Shown: positions 1 through 11,347, counted from the first letter of the stretch. The stretch is DNA of 64,000 nt from Telmatactis stephensoni (GCA_029948255.1 JALIZF010001879.1:744001-808000); one strand, 5' to 3'. A program made the numbers and translations. The notes: a model not told the origin generated them from the sequence alone.

Positions 1-478
1 ATTTTTGATTCTAAAACATTTGTTTGATTTCCCAGTTGACTGACATTATTGTGGAAAATAATTTTCTGTTTTTCAATTCGGACATAATTTGGTGATAACA
101 AAATCTGTCGTAAGTTTTTGGTAGATAAATACACATTTTGTCGACAAGTGCTGAAAGCCCTAAATTTATTTACAATTACAGAATCATTTGTGTGACTGAT
201 TGTTAGGTTTTTTAGATCTGCGTGACAGCGTGACAAAGCAATGATTACTTTTATTCTACAAAACCGATCGGCCTTTTCATATCATGTCAAAATATATTGC
301 ATGGCGTGACGTATTAAAAAATTATACGCAATCATACGCCTTATAAGTCAATTTCAAGCCACCAGTTCTCAGTGGTTTGTGACTGAGACAGACAAATTTA
401 AAGAACACCAAGAAACTAAAGTAAAGAATTGGAAACGTATTATCGGCATTATGTACAACAAATGAGAAGGACGTTACG
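1..478. other. Upstream region of the giant gene
   Basis: AT-rich sequence with no long open frame that I trust. It presumably holds the promoter and 5' untranslated region of the gene beginning at 479. I see no convincing TATA box or other promoter element. A further non-coding 5' exon outside the window cannot be excluded. Confidence 0.4.
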
Positions 479-1247
479 ATGTTTGGAACGGAATTTACGA
501 GCCATTCCAAGTATTTCAGCAGGTACAGACTCTACACTTCCAGAGAACTGTGGATTTTGATTCTGCTATTTTGTTTTTGTTCGGATAGTGAAGCAGCTCT
601 GCCCGTCTGTCCAACTGCGGCTACAGCTAGTATAACATCGCCTTGTAAATTTTCTCCTGGCGTTCACAATTTTTTATCGCTGACTATCGACAGCGATGTT
701 TACTTCGAGTCATCTGCCGGGGCAAGTCGGCATACCTTAAAGGTTACTCAGACTTTGCAAATTAATTCAAAAGCGATTCTTCAAGTTGGTTTTAATAAAG
801 ACGCTGCCAACAATGGAACTGGAGTGAGCCACCTTAATGGTGGCACTGGAGGAAGCTATGGTGGTCGTGGAGGTACTGCATCAAGAATGGTTTTAACTTC
901 AACCCAAGCAGTACCCTATGGAAACCCCTTCAACGTGTCAGAGCCAGGAAGCCGTGGTGGAGGCGGTGTCGGTGGTAAAGGTGGTGGGTTCTTACAACTT
1001 GAAGCTCGAAAGGTCATCCTCAATGGAATCGTGAAGGCACCAGGTGGACATGGTAGTAGTAATAGTGGTGGAGGAAGTGGCGGTGGAATTGCTGTCTACT
1101 GCTTTGAAATTGACGGTAACGGCAAGGTGGAGTCCATGGGTGGTCTTGGGCATGGTACAGGTGGAGGGGGTAGTGGAGGTAGAGTGTCAATTGCCTACAA
1201 GCAAGGTGCCTATCGATGGAGCACACATGCCTATGGTGGCAAGACAG
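479..1247 (+). CDS. Exon 1: signal peptide and glycine-rich half of unit 1
   Basis: The ATG at 479 has A at -3. Residues about 23-40 form a hydrophobic stretch (LWILILLFCFC) ending at a plausible signal-peptidase site (SDSEA before ALPVC), so the protein should enter the secretory pathway. A short Cys-containing cap follows, then the first glycine-rich block with GGSYGGRGG, YGNPF, GGGSGGGIAVY and GGGGSGGRVSIAY. The exon stops inside the repeat at YGGKT with a GT donor at 1248, phase 1. The long n-region before the hydrophobic stretch is unusual, so a start in another 5' exon is possible. Confidence 0.8.
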
Positions 1248-1854
1248 GTCTGTTTTTTGTCTTTTTTATTTAGAATATTGATATGCCTTAATGCTCAAAT
1301 TGTAATTCATTTACAAACAACTGACACGAAATAATTTTACCACTACTTTGGTTTGTATTTTATTGCTCAATTTGTTTATTATTTTCTACAGCAGACATGC
1401 TTAGTAATGGAATTGTTTACTTTCGATAAATATTGATTCGTTCCAATATTCTCCTCAAATTCCAAGAAATTATCTTTTGGCAATCAATAATTTGTCGATT
1501 TTGAATACCAGTTTGCTCAAAAGATCCTGCAATTATACTATAATCCTGTTATAATATTTTAAAATGAATTATTTGACACGCTTGTGCATTTGTTAGTGCT
1601 GAAAGGCATTCAGTTTTTTTATGATAATGGATTCAATCACTGGGATTGTACTCGAAGTATCTATTAAGAATCCTCTGAAGCGAGAAATTGTATAATAAGA
1701 TTTCATATTCATGCTATTTTTGTTCTTGCTTTTGGCAATCGTGAATAGATCACTTGAGATTTAGCGTCCCTCTTTATGGATGAGCAACGCCACAAAGAAC
1801 GTGCGTTGATACTTGGCTAAGTTTTATTAAGTGGAACGATGGTTTTCCACCGAT

Positions 1855-4500
1855 AATAAATAATAAATACTTTATTTAAACTGGAAGATCTATCAGCATT
1901 ACAAACACTGGTCTTAACAAGATGTCCAGTCTAGCTAATAAAAATACTATAAACACACTCTCTAATAGCACCCTCTCTCTTCTCTCTCTAAAAAATACAA
2001 TATACTATGTATGTAGATATATATATTATATAAATTCATCTATATAAAAACATTATAAAAACATATAAATTATAATTCATAAATAAATAAATAAATAAAT
2101 TGAATTGAATAAATTCATTAAAAAAAAAAAAAACAAATTCACAGTGAGCACCTGTGGTTAACAATGTCATTTTGCCTTAAATATTTATAGAGTTCTTTTT
2201 TAAAACTGGATAGAACTGTTATTTTTCTCAGTTGTATTGGTAAGGTATTCCAGTCACTAGCTGCTGCTACTTCAAAAGTTCTCTGTCCAACTGACGTCTT
2301 TGCAATCTTTACATTTAAATTACACTTGTCCCTGAGAGTTCTACCATGAGAATGTCTCCTTTGAACCAACAAACCACTTAACTGCTTAGGACAATTCTGG
2401 TTGTTTACAATCTTAAAGATATATGTAAACCTAAGGAATCTTCTCCTGTTAAACAGTGTCAGTATCCCCAAAGTGTTCCTCATATCTTGGGTACATGTTG
2501 TTTTGCTAGCCTTTAATATTACTCTCATTGCTTGATTTTGCACTTTTTCAATCTTTTCAGAGAAAGTTTTGTTACACTCATGCCAAACAACACAACCATA
2601 ATCCAAGACTGGTAATATTGTTTGCTTGTAGATTCTTAGCAAGATCTTAGTAGCTAAGAAACCTGTGAGTCTGTTCAATAACGCAATCTTGGGAGAGACT
2701 CTTTTAATCAAGTGATTGATGTGCTGTTCCCATGATAAATGACTATCTATTATCAATCCCAGATACCGAAAGGAATTTGTAGTTTTAAGCTGGTCTTGTC
2801 CTATCCTTATGTTCAGTTCACCAATACTATGTTCTAAGACTTTTTTTGTTCCTATCGCCATTACCTCTGACTTCTCTACGTTTAAGATCAACTTGTTCTG
2901 GTGAAACCACCGATTAGCTTTCTGTAGATCTGTATTCAAATTATGCGAGACTTCTTCTATCTTTGGACCAGAGCGATGCAACTTAGTATCGTCGGCATAT
3001 AGGGATGTTGAACCAGGTGCAATCGATGTTATACCATTTATATGAATACAGAAAAGTGTGGGCCCGAGCACGGACCCTTGTGGCACACCATAACTGATAA
3101 TCCTCTCGTCTGAAGTAACACCATTAACTTGTACATACTGCTTTCTGTTATTGAGATAATCCTGGAACCATTTAAAGGCAGTATCAACAATACCAGTACC
3201 TTGTAGTTTATTTAGAAGCAGTGAATGATCAATAACGTCAAATGCTTTTCTCAGATCAAGAAAAGCAGAGCAAGTAACTAATCTATTGTCCATGGCCCAT
3301 TTCCATTCGTCAACTACTTTAAGTAATGCTACAGTAGTAGAAGAGTTCTTTGAGTAGGCGAACTGTTCTTCAGTTATCATATTGTTTTCGCTTGCATGTT
3401 GCTGCAGTTGCTCATTAACAAAACGTTCGAAGACTTTGGAAACTATAGGCAAGACAGAGATAGGCCTATAGTTTCCTCTTTCAGTGTGCACACCAGCTTT
3501 ATACATTGGAGTTACTCTTGCAACTTTTAAAGCTTCAGGAAAAACACCCATCTCAAGGGATAAGTTCATAAGTGGAGTGAAGAACTCTGAGAGTGGGCTT
3601 GCTGCAATTTTCAGTATCTGTGCTGATATACCATCTGCGCCTGTTGCCTTGCATGTTCTAAGGGTTCTTAGAGCCTTGAAAACATCCTCAACTTTAATTT
3701 CTTTAAACTTGAAATACTTGTCCTTATCAGAAACAGCTTGTGTTATTGTAGAAATACAATGATCTTGATCTTGGTTATAATCTACTGATTTCAGCAAGTC
3801 AGATGCTATTAATGTGTAATATTCATTCATGGAGTTAGCAATAGCCACATCTTCAGTTATCTTAACATTGTTATCAATTTCAAGTTTCTCTATCTTGGCT
3901 TGATTTTTCCTTTTCCCTGGAAGGATAGTGCGAAGAATTTTCCAAAACGTTGACGGTTTTGAGCCATTTTCATGAAGCTGCGTCCTGAAATAATGTTTTC
4001 TTTGTTGCCTTTGTTTGCGGGTGCATTCGTTTCTTAATTTCTTATATGCAGTCCACAGTTCATTGTTTCCAGTTTTTACAGCTCGTCTTTGTGCAGTATC
4101 TCTTTGCCTCATCAGTGTTAGAATATCAGAGTTTAACCATGGTTGAGTCTTATGCCTTACTCGCTTAGTAGTCAATGGAAAATATTTATCAATATTTTCC
4201 CTGATTATGTTTAAAGCATTGTTCCAGTGTTCATTTACTTCCTCAGCTCCCATTTGGCCGACGCACGACAGATTATCAAGGAAACCTTGTTTACATGAAA
4301 TTAGCTCCTCAATGAATTGTTTTTCTTGCAATTTATCCATCTTCCTTGTTGATATTATTTTGTGCTTTCTTCTTCCTGATGATCCCGATGAAAATACACC
4401 ATAGATGGGGTAGTGGTCACTAAAGGAATTTAACCGATGCACAGAAGAGTCATAAGCTTTGACAATAGGATAGCGTCACGCGCTTTCCCTTCCACCACTT
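1855..4500 (-). mobile_element. 5'-truncated LINE (non-LTR retrotransposon), antisense to host gene
   Basis: The element carries one long open reading frame for endonuclease end, reverse transcriptase and C-terminal region. The 3' side (low coordinates) has A/T-rich short tandem repeats (TTTA-like at about 2080-2100, TTATTA-like at 1855-1880), as expected for LINEs that end in microsatellites. The 5' side has lost most of the endonuclease. Exact ends are uncertain; I saw no clear target-site duplication. RT motif style suggests the CR1/L2 group. Confidence 0.8.
2139..4442 (-). CDS. LINE ORF2 fragment: endonuclease tail plus reverse transcriptase
   Basis: A 767-codon open frame without stops. 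Near the N-terminus is SDHYPI, the last catalytic motif of APE-type endonucleases, so the rest of that domain is missing. The reverse transcriptase follows with KATGADGIS, NYRPISVLP, FLDLRKAFD, YGVPQGSVLGP and the catalytic YADD (about residue 482, plus-strand 2988-2999), then FRYLGL. The C-terminal part resembles that of CR1/L2-like elements. The intact frame implies a young insertion. It cannot retrotranspose alone without its endonuclease. It belongs to the element, not the host gene. Confidence 0.9.
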   Translation of the reverse strand: MHRLNSFSDHYPIYGVFSSGSSGRRKHKIISTRKMDKLQEKQFIEELISCKQGFLDNLSCVGQMGAEEVNEHWNNALNIIRENIDKYFPLTTKRVRHKTQPWLNSDILTLMRQRDTAQRRAVKTGNNELWTAYKKLRNECTRKQRQQRKHYFRTQLHENGSKPSTFWKILRTILPGKRKNQAKIEKLEIDNNVKITEDVAIANSMNEYYTLIASDLLKSVDYNQDQDHCISTITQAVSDKDKYFKFKEIKVEDVFKALRTLRTCKATGADGISAQILKIAASPLSEFFTPLMNLSLEMGVFPEALKVARVTPMYKAGVHTERGNYRPISVLPIVSKVFERFVNEQLQQHASENNMITEEQFAYSKNSSTTVALLKVVDEWKWAMDNRLVTCSAFLDLRKAFDVIDHSLLLNKLQGTGIVDTAFKWFQDYLNNRKQYVQVNGVTSDERIISYGVPQGSVLGPTLFCIHINGITSIAPGSTSLYADDTKLHRSGPKIEEVSHNLNTDLQKANRWFHQNKLILNVEKSEVMAIGTKKVLEHSIGELNIRIGQDQLKTTNSFRYLGLIIDSHLSWEQHINHLIKRVSPKIALLNRLTGFLATKILLRIYKQTILPVLDYGCVVWHECNKTFSEKIEKVQNQAMRVILKASKTTCTQDMRNTLGILTLFNRRRFLRFTYIFKIVNNQNCPKQLSGLLVQRRHSHGRTLRDKCNLNVKIAKTSVGQRTFEVAAASDWNTLPIQLRKITVLSSFKKELYKYLRQNDIVNHRCSL

Positions 4501-7006
4501 GAGATGCAGACAGCATGCTATCCGCTGGTTCCAAGAAACTTAAATATAAGATCTTGCTTGCGTTCTTGTTTCCCTCTACTTTTCTTTTTTAAAGATAAAA
4601 AAAACCAAAAAACATGGCAATATGTACAGTTGTTTTAAAAATGATGTCAATGTAGAATATATTACAATAACGTCATGTGATTTGGGAAAAATCGCTCCAG
4701 AAAGAAGTAACATTAATTGATCATTATACGCAATAACGAAGATGCATTCACTACTTTCATAATCCAGTTTTTTTTAGTAGAATAAATGAGAGCCCTTTTC
4801 CAAGAAATGATTGATATTATGTAAAAGTATGTGAAAGTACTTCCTGATAAATATTACTAGATATATAAGTGTAGATGGTTTCATCACTTTTGGTTGAATC
4901 CAAGGTTGAATATGAAATACAGCCCTTTTTGGAATGGCTGTAGATTTGAACAACTGTAAAATGTAATGATGTGAGTTTGTCCGTCACCCTTGGCCAACGT
5001 TAAAATCTGAATAAAATGCTTCGTTTGTTTTGTCCCTAACCGTGGCCAATTAACTTCGATACTGAACGAATCTGACATCGGTGACCTTGAGATAATTTAT
5101 AGTCCATTAAGGAAGTATACTCGTAGACATTTTCCAGTCAACTACCATTGCGCCAAGGAGTGTGCGTTGAACTTCAAATTACTATTTCCAAAAGGACGAA
5201 GAAGTAGCAAATGAAGTAGTGAATATTATTCACGACTTGGGAAGCAAAATTATTATTCCAGTATATTGAACCCCCTATAGAGGGATTTCACGGAAGCTAT
5301 GTTTGTGGTCAAAATAATAGAGCTTTTTTCCCAAGAGAAATGAAATCTTTTGTTATTCAAATACTTTCTATTGTACTTGCCCATAAACATGGTTGCCATG
5401 AAATCCCTCTATACAGATTTCGCGTATATTCTGGAATGGATACCATTTTTTTGTGTACTTGTTTGTTATTTCACGTCGTTTTTGAATAAATACTTGATGA
5501 CTGTAAAAATGTGGTTAAAACGAGTGGAAGTCGAAATTTGTTCGAGTTGGCGGGGAGTTTGAGTTAAGCGAGTTCGAGTTAGTGAGGTTCCCTTGTACAT
5601 CTTCAGAGACCACCACCGCAAAATCCTATTGATATACGAAAACATTTTTTGTTGTTTTTGGCAATAAAAATCATGCAGTATTAAAACATAATTCGTAATT
5701 GTGTTTGTTTTTATAGATTTTCTTTTTAGACTTTCAACGACATTGTTTATACCACAATCAGCTTGTCTGTTCCTGTTCATTATTTCGCTTTCATCATCTG
5801 TGCTGTGTGAACTTTGACCTCATCTCTACGTTTTTACAATTTCTTTTGTTTTAAATGCTTTTCTGACTTTTGTTGTTTACCAAACCTTGGGAGTTATGAA
5901 ATGAATGATAAACTTATTTTAACCCAGAGAGGTGAACGCAGATAGAGATCACACATTGATTTTCAACTGACAGCCGAATTTATCCTTTAACTCTAAGTGA
6001 ATAAAAGTTGAATTCAATTCTTTTGGTAAAGGCTTGTTTTCGTTTTTATTAAGTATATTGTTTACACTGAGAAGGAAATGACCAGAGACTAAGCAGACTT
6101 TCTCGATATACTGATGCCAACTTACATTTACCCTGTATTCCTTTTTCAAACTTGTCCATGCTTGTACATGTATTGAAAAATTTGCGATTACGTCATTTTT
6201 AAAAATTTGTCAGACAAACACTTGATTTAGCCAGCGAGAGCTCCTGGTAGTAAAAATCTGATATATTCACTGTCTTTTTATTGAAATCTCTCATAGGCGA
6301 CTACCTCCCGTAAGCGACCCGTAGACTTTACATGCAGGATGGTCATCACATTGGAGAAATATAGGTCCTGGGCACTAACCACGGGCTTCTGATACTCCAG
6401 TGTGTTGGGCTTCCTGTGGATGCATTTTTATAGCTTCAGCGTAAAAAAGTAAAAAGTCTGTTCAGATATTTTTTCCGTTTTCATTATTTTTTCCGCAAAC
6501 TTTATTGATCGGTAGTTACTTATAAGTTGTAATTGCCCATCAATGTACTTAGCAACTAGCTCATTCTTTCTTTCGTATACACCTATTTCAATAAACGTCG
6601 GCAAAAGCCTACACGACTCATCCGAAAGGGAGTATGGGTAGAAATTACTAGAGCTATAAAACCACACAAATATCCACACCATAATTCAACTTCAGCTTGC
6701 CATGACCTAATACATCAAAGCTTCATTTGCTAATGCTAAAATCAAGACCACAATGCGAAAAAGAGAGTAAACTTTTGCAATTACCCATACTCCTTTTCGG
6801 TCTAGTCGTGTAGACTTGAGACCTCTCATACGACAACCTTTTTAAAATAGGTACATAATGTACTTTCTCTTCATTCGTAATTCACTCGATCTAAAACTGT
6901 AGCGGGAGGGGAGGGTCTAAACGGCTATATGTTTATTTCTCATGTTTTCTTGATATATGGTCTATTTATTTCATTTATTAAGGTTCTGAGATTAGTTCTC
7001 AGGCAG

Positions 7007-7152
7007 GAACAAGAAGTGCCAGTAGTGAGTACGTGGAGTCCGTGGGCTGGCATTCTAGACGTTACTACTATGCCTCGCATGGCGTCCTTAATTACAAGGG
7101 GTCCTCAGGAGGATGGAAAGCAAAGCAGAACACCTTGAACGAGTACCTGGAG
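7007..7152 (+). CDS. Exon 2: start of F5/8 type C (discoidin) domain
   Basis: In phase 1 after exon 1 this reads SASSEYVES, then HGVLNY, GGWKAKQN and NEYLE. These match the early strands of F5/8C domains (ASSxY, RLN, GGWxAKxND, WLQVDL). The acceptor AG is at 7005-7006 and the donor GT at 7153, phase 0. The following 1.65-kb intron contains the 17-bp minisatellite. Confidence 0.85.
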
Positions 7153-8300
7153 GTAGGGCTTACATAAATCAAGGGAGCACGTCAAAATTTTGTTTGATAT
7201 TTTGTTGATTATTTTTGCAAATTTACTGCAAAGCGCGCGATCTTCCAGGTGTTCCTGGCAGAGATCGAAATATGTCAGGCATCCCTCGTTGAAATGATTG
7301 CGCGTACACCTCTGGACAATCTTCAAACTTCGGAAAGACAGTTGTGGTCCAACTTTACGAAATTCAGTATTACGAAGTTGTAAGAGGAATTCTTGTCGCT
7401 TGCCTCTTCGCACAGTTTCGTCGCTTTTCTTCGGAAACGGCAACGAGGAACGCCTGGCTTATCTCGATCTCTGCCCGGAACGCATGGAGCATCGTGCTGT
7501 TCGCGATTGTATTTATTCCAACCATAAAAATCAGCACACAAAATTATAACAAATTTTGACGTGGTTCCTTGCATAATTTTAAACCTTTTTCATTACTCTG
7601 CTAGCAACGTCTGTGTTGTCTAAAGCCCTTTTCCTCAAGTTTGTATGCGCATTTGAGTTACGCTTCAAAGCAAAGCTATCAGACTTTGACGGGCCACAAA
7701 TTCAAAATACTATGAACAGCAACATTTAGCGCAAACAAGAGTAAATCACTAAAAACGTCGAGTTAAAATGTTTAAAGAAATGAAAACTCAAAGAAGAATA
7801 CTTTGCCGTGTACCGTCATAGGCCTCTTTGTTTACCTTAATGTTTTCCCATTTGAATTTTCGTGAGGAATCGAGAAGATTCTTCGTTTGAATTTTACACT
7901 TTTATAATTTTACTTTATTAATTTACACACGCATTTTACAAATATATATTACAATATAACAATAACTTAAATAATACTGTACAGAACAGGTAGTGTTTAC
8001 AAGATAGGAATATAGAAAAGGTGTGCGTGGTTGACGAAGTAGTGTAAACTTTCGAGTCGACAACCACGACCACTTTACACATTTCAATTAGAGAATCTCG
8101 TTCACCAATTGAATTTAGAGAAATTGAGTTCAGCTAAAGAAGTATTGTCTTACAGCACTAGACACTAGTAAAAAGGAAGAAAAAAGGGGAAAACACGAAT
8201 ACATATTAAATGGAAAATTATTTAGACCAAGAAAAACGGATCTCCCAATAATTTGAGTTTGTTATTTTGTTGTGGATTGACAATTGATGATTGACCACGC

Positions 8301-8679
8301 CCATACCCTCCCATTCCCCATACCCTCCCGTTCCCCATACCCTCCCATTCCCCATACCCTCTCATTCCCCATACCCTCCCATTCCCCATACCCTCTCATT
8401 CCCCATACCCTCCCATTCCCCATACCCTCCCATTCCCCATACCCTCCGATTCCCCATACCCTCCGATTCCCCATACCTTCCCATTCCCCATACCCTCCCA
8501 TTCCCCATACCCTCCCATTCCCCATACCCTCCCATTCCCCATACCCTCCCATTCCCCATACCCTCCCATTCCCCATACCCTCCCATTCCCCATACCCTCT
8601 CATTCCCCATACCCTCCCATTCCCCATACCCTCCCATTCCCCATACCCTCCCATTCCCCATACCCTCCCATTCCCCATC
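8301..8679. repeat. 17-bp minisatellite, about 22 copies
   Basis: Near-perfect tandem copies of a C-rich 17-bp unit (CATACCCTCCCATTCCC) with few substitutions. Because 17 is not a multiple of three, all forward frames give the same 17-residue Pro-rich repeat and the reverse frames a Gly/Trp-rich one. The open frames here are artefacts of the repeat. It lies in intron 2, about 120 bases before exon 3. Confidence 0.97.
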
Positions 8680-8803
8680 TATAGAGGATGAAGTGCGGCG
8701 ATTTTCAAGAGTACCTTAGAACAGGTATACTCAACTGAACCGTTCAAATCACTCTTCTTGTATTTTCTTTTTCTTTATTCACATTTTATTTTGTTGCCTG
8801 AAG

Positions 8804-8938
8804 GTCACGCTTTCCAAAAAAGCCTACGTCACAGCAGTTGTCACGCAAGGGCGGTATGGTAGTTCTGAGTATGTAAAAACCTACTATCTACAGTACAGCG
8901 ATGTCGATGTACCGCTAGGCTCTCTGCGAGACTACAAA
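8804..8938 (+). CDS. Exon 3: core of F5/8 type C domain
   Basis: Phase 0 exon of 45 codons: VTLSKKAYVTAV, VTQGRYGSSEYV, YYLQYSDVD and LRDYK. This is the classic F5/8C core (VDLG..xVTGVxTQGR, ..YxLxYSxDG). The donor is GTTAGT at 8939. The 467-base intron after it has no recognisable feature. Confidence 0.92.
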
Positions 8939-9405
8939 GTTAGTATTACCCTGACGATTAAAGAATGAAACAATAGTAATCATTCAGATTTTCATTCAAA
9001 GGAGGTAAAGTAGCTGCTTCCCAGTCTTCTCGGCCTTCGCCGGGAAACACTTCTTTTTCTCTCCTTTTTGTGATCCCTTTGTCTTTCGATAAAGACGAAT
9101 ACAGGAAGCCCAAGAAAAGAGAAAACAGAGAGAGACGCCTGTAGAGGGAGCCACTGATCCTCCATTGACGAGAGGTTTGCCTTCAGTCCGCCGTTATCAT
9201 GACTTCACACCTTTCAGTGTTTAGACGCCCTTCACTATCCGATGGGGGAGGCAGCCGAGAGCGTACCTTCACATGGAAAACTTTTGGATGATGTAGAGCT
9301 TTAGTGAAGTGTTTGAAAGTTCCGCTACAAAGTTTTTAGAGCTTTTTCTTCCATGAGCTGAAGCTCTGTATGTTTGTATTTGTAATGTAATGTTTTGTCT
9401 TGTAG

Positions 9406-9566
9406 GAAAATGGCGAAACGGCGAGTCTTCCAGGGAAACACCGATGGCAACACTGCAAAAAGAAACGTGTTGGCGTTCCCTATACACACAAAAACTGTTC
9501 GTTTTGTTCCATTGACCTGGAATGGTGCGATAGCCATGCGTGTAGATGTCGAAGGCTTTCTATCAG
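9406..9566 (+). CDS. Exon 4: C-terminal part of F5/8 type C domain, with a frame break
   Basis: From phase 0 the exon begins ENGET, as expected after DYK. From 9422 the family match is in the next frame: VFQGNTDGNT, VRFVPLTWNG, AIAMRVDVEG. The shift is one extra base, in GG at 9420-9421. Without it the exon ends in phase 1 at the GT at 9567, which fits exon 5. This is either a sequence error or a real allele defect. Confidence 0.85.
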
Positions 9567-9634
9567 GTACAAGTCGGTGACTGATGAATAAAAGCGAATT
9601 ATTTGCTAATATTATCGGTTAATCTCTTTTACAG

Positions 9635-9676
9635 AACCCTCAAGTAGTCAGAAATGTGATTACATTCCCCCTCAGG
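9635..9676 (+). CDS. Exon 5: short linker after the discoidin domain
   Basis: A 42-base exon, phase 1 in and phase 1 out, encoding EPSSSQKCDYIPPQ plus one base. It has an acceptor at ACAG and a GGTAAG donor. It closes the inserted cassette of exons 2-5. The following intron holds two foldback elements. Confidence 0.65.
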
Positions 9677-9953
9677 GTAAGACATCTTTTGATTTACTAT
9701 AACAGTCAAACTACGATATATCACGTGCGCTCTGTCTGGTTCAATGATAGCTATGACCAAAAGGTGAATTTATCTGTAAAACAAGGATATCATTAGCTGC
9801 GGCTTATAAAGTTTTTCGGATGGCTTAAGAGTAGGCAGCTTAGTCCGGGAGGCTTCAACTCTGAACGTTTGCAAGTTGCGGTGGCTAATTCTCACGAATA
9901 AACCTTTCTAGAATGGTCGCCACCGCACTGAGTACCACGTGACAGAGGTTTTG

Positions 9954-10100
9954 ATGCAAACATTACTACTTCATGTATGACCCCATGAAATGACACTATT
10001 CAAGTTATAAAAAGATTCCACTGAGTTACAATATAACTATTGAAAAGTGACATTTCGTGGTCATACATGAAGTAGTAACCCACGCAACAGCTAAAACCTC
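9954..10100. repeat. Foldback (MITE-like) element in intron 5
   Basis: Two inverted arms of about 50 bases face each other. The left arm starts GAGGTTTTG and contains ATTACTACTTCATGTATGACC. The right arm is its near-exact reverse complement ending AAAACCTC. No open frame inside. Confidence 0.75.
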
Positions 10101-10170
10101 TATATTCTTACCTAAAGACATTACAAAACCACCTCTGTTGCCTTTATGGCTAGTGATAACTTGAAGCATA

Positions 10171-10335
10171 AAAAAGTCAATTCGACACTAATCCGGATAA
10201 ATTTGTGGACGTATTTTTGTGCTACGGTTAGGTCTTCCGTCCGCACTAAACTGAAGGCGTTTTCCCTTTGTCAAAGGTGCGAAAACAGAGAAAAAAAGAT
10301 GCGTTTTCAAATTTATCCGACTAGTGTGGACGTTA
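10171..10335. repeat. Second foldback element in intron 5
   Basis: Imperfect inverted repeat with CCGGATAAATTTG on the left and CAAATTTATCCG on the right. A diverged relative appears around 44205-44270. It ends about 30 bases before exon 6. Confidence 0.55.
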
Positions 10336-10362
10336 CTTTATTTTGTTTTTTCAAAACTTTAG

Positions 10363-10469
10363 ATGGTACTCCCGAGCCTGGTGGTCCAGGTACAGTGTTT
10401 CTCGATGGTTACCTAAACGGTATTCCTGAACGAGTTTTGTTGATTGACAACCTGGGATCAAATGCAAGG
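10363..10469 (+). CDS. Exon 6: resumption of unit 1
   Basis: Reads GTPEPGGPGTVFL and RVLLIDN, the standard end of the glycine-rich half of a repeat. Skipping exons 2-5 would join YGGKT to DGTPEPGG in frame. The discoidin cassette therefore sits inside a repeat. Phase 1 in, phase 0 out. Confidence 0.88.
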
Positions 10470-10514
10470 GTAAGGGAGTTTACATAGGCTTGCCTGTTCT
10501 TCTTAAAGCTTGGA

Positions 10515-10745
10515 CACACGATACAACTTTTCTTGTAACTCTTTCTGCAACACGTGCGCAACACAGAGTTGCGTACGTTGCGCGCAACAGTTGCAGGTTT
10601 TAGGATCCCGCTCTGCTTCTGCAACGTTATCCTTGTTATTATTGCACGCAACATTGCAGAGGTGGATGTGTGCGGATACATAGTGAAACCGTGTTGCACG
10701 CAATGTTGCGGAAGAAGTATAGCATCGTGTGAACAAGCGCATTTT
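10515..10745. repeat. Dispersed GCAAC/GTTGC-rich intronic repeat
   Basis: Dense with GTTGCG and CGCAAC words in both orientations (for example GTTGCGCGCAACAGTTGC), so it can fold on itself. Related stretches occur at about 22620-22860, 32245-32420, 41650-41810 and inside 48133-48365. Confidence 0.6.
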
Positions 10746-10984
10746 TCTTGGATCAGATTTTTGAATTATCCCAGTCTTGTTCGGATATCTCGAACCACAC
10801 TACACCTACCTTTTCGTTGTTGCACGTAAATGTCCAAGAGAGGTAGGTTTCTTGTTGTTTGATTTCCACATTTACGACATTCGATAGTATGGACATCAAT
10901 TCGACATTTAACTATTTGTGATTGATAAGAAACCTAAAAACATGTATGCTTTACTATTTCTATGATGCGAATCACCGCCCGGAA

Positions 10985-11110
10985 TAACTGATAGAGCAGA
11001 TTTCGTATGACTGTGAAAACGGCACGGCACGGTATGGTTACAACAGAAATTTCGAATGGTTTTATAGACAACACGGTGCTGGCACGGTCACGGCACGGCG
11101 CGGTATGTTT
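10985..11110. repeat. GGCACGG-rich dispersed repeat, copy 1
   Basis: Contains TTCGTATGACTGTGAAAACGG followed by multiple GGCACGG words. A related, more complete foldback copy lies at 32108-32242. The same words recur in the 86-bp tandem at 21.6-22.0 kb. Confidence 0.6.
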
Positions 11111-11307
11111 CAAACTAATACGAAAACTACTCTAGAGATCACTGTAGATGTCGAGGACAACCGGGACTTTCATGTCTTCGATGGAAGAAGACGTAAATTG
11201 TTAAGCTTCCCGAGCAAAGCACGGAGAAATCGACCTTAATGAAGTCGCAAATGATAATCAAAGAAACAACTAATCAAAACTTACACAGTTTCTTTGTTTA
11301 TTAACAG

Positions 11308-11347
11308 GTCAATTCGTCGTTCGATTTCGATGCATTCAAGCAGTCAG
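11308..11347 (+). CDS. Exon 7: micro-exon in unit 1
   Basis: Forty bases, phase 0 in and 1 out, encoding NSSFDFDAFKQS. It supplies the short segment between LLIDN and the AWL motif that is present in other units (DLSxDGG-like). It has a CAG acceptor and GGTATG donor. The next intron (399 bases) holds nothing recognised. Confidence 0.65.

Larger units (their letters stand above)
1248..7006 (+). other. Intron 1 (5.8 kb)
   Basis: Apart from the antisense LINE (about 1855-4500), I see only AT-rich sequence. The N-terminal strand of the discoidin domain (the usual Cys and GMExG region) is not obvious in exon 2. A small exon for it could hide here, but I found none that fits. Confidence 0.5.

Noticed and set aside
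1380..1430. Possible tiny exon (ACATGCTTAGTAATGGAATTG, reading MLSNGIVYF) after a CAG
   Set aside because: It resembles GGPGTVYF only loosely, hits a stop at once and has no donor.
8262..8719. Several Pro/Ser/His and Gly/Trp-rich open frames on both strands
   Set aside because: They are translations of the 17-bp minisatellite and share its period.
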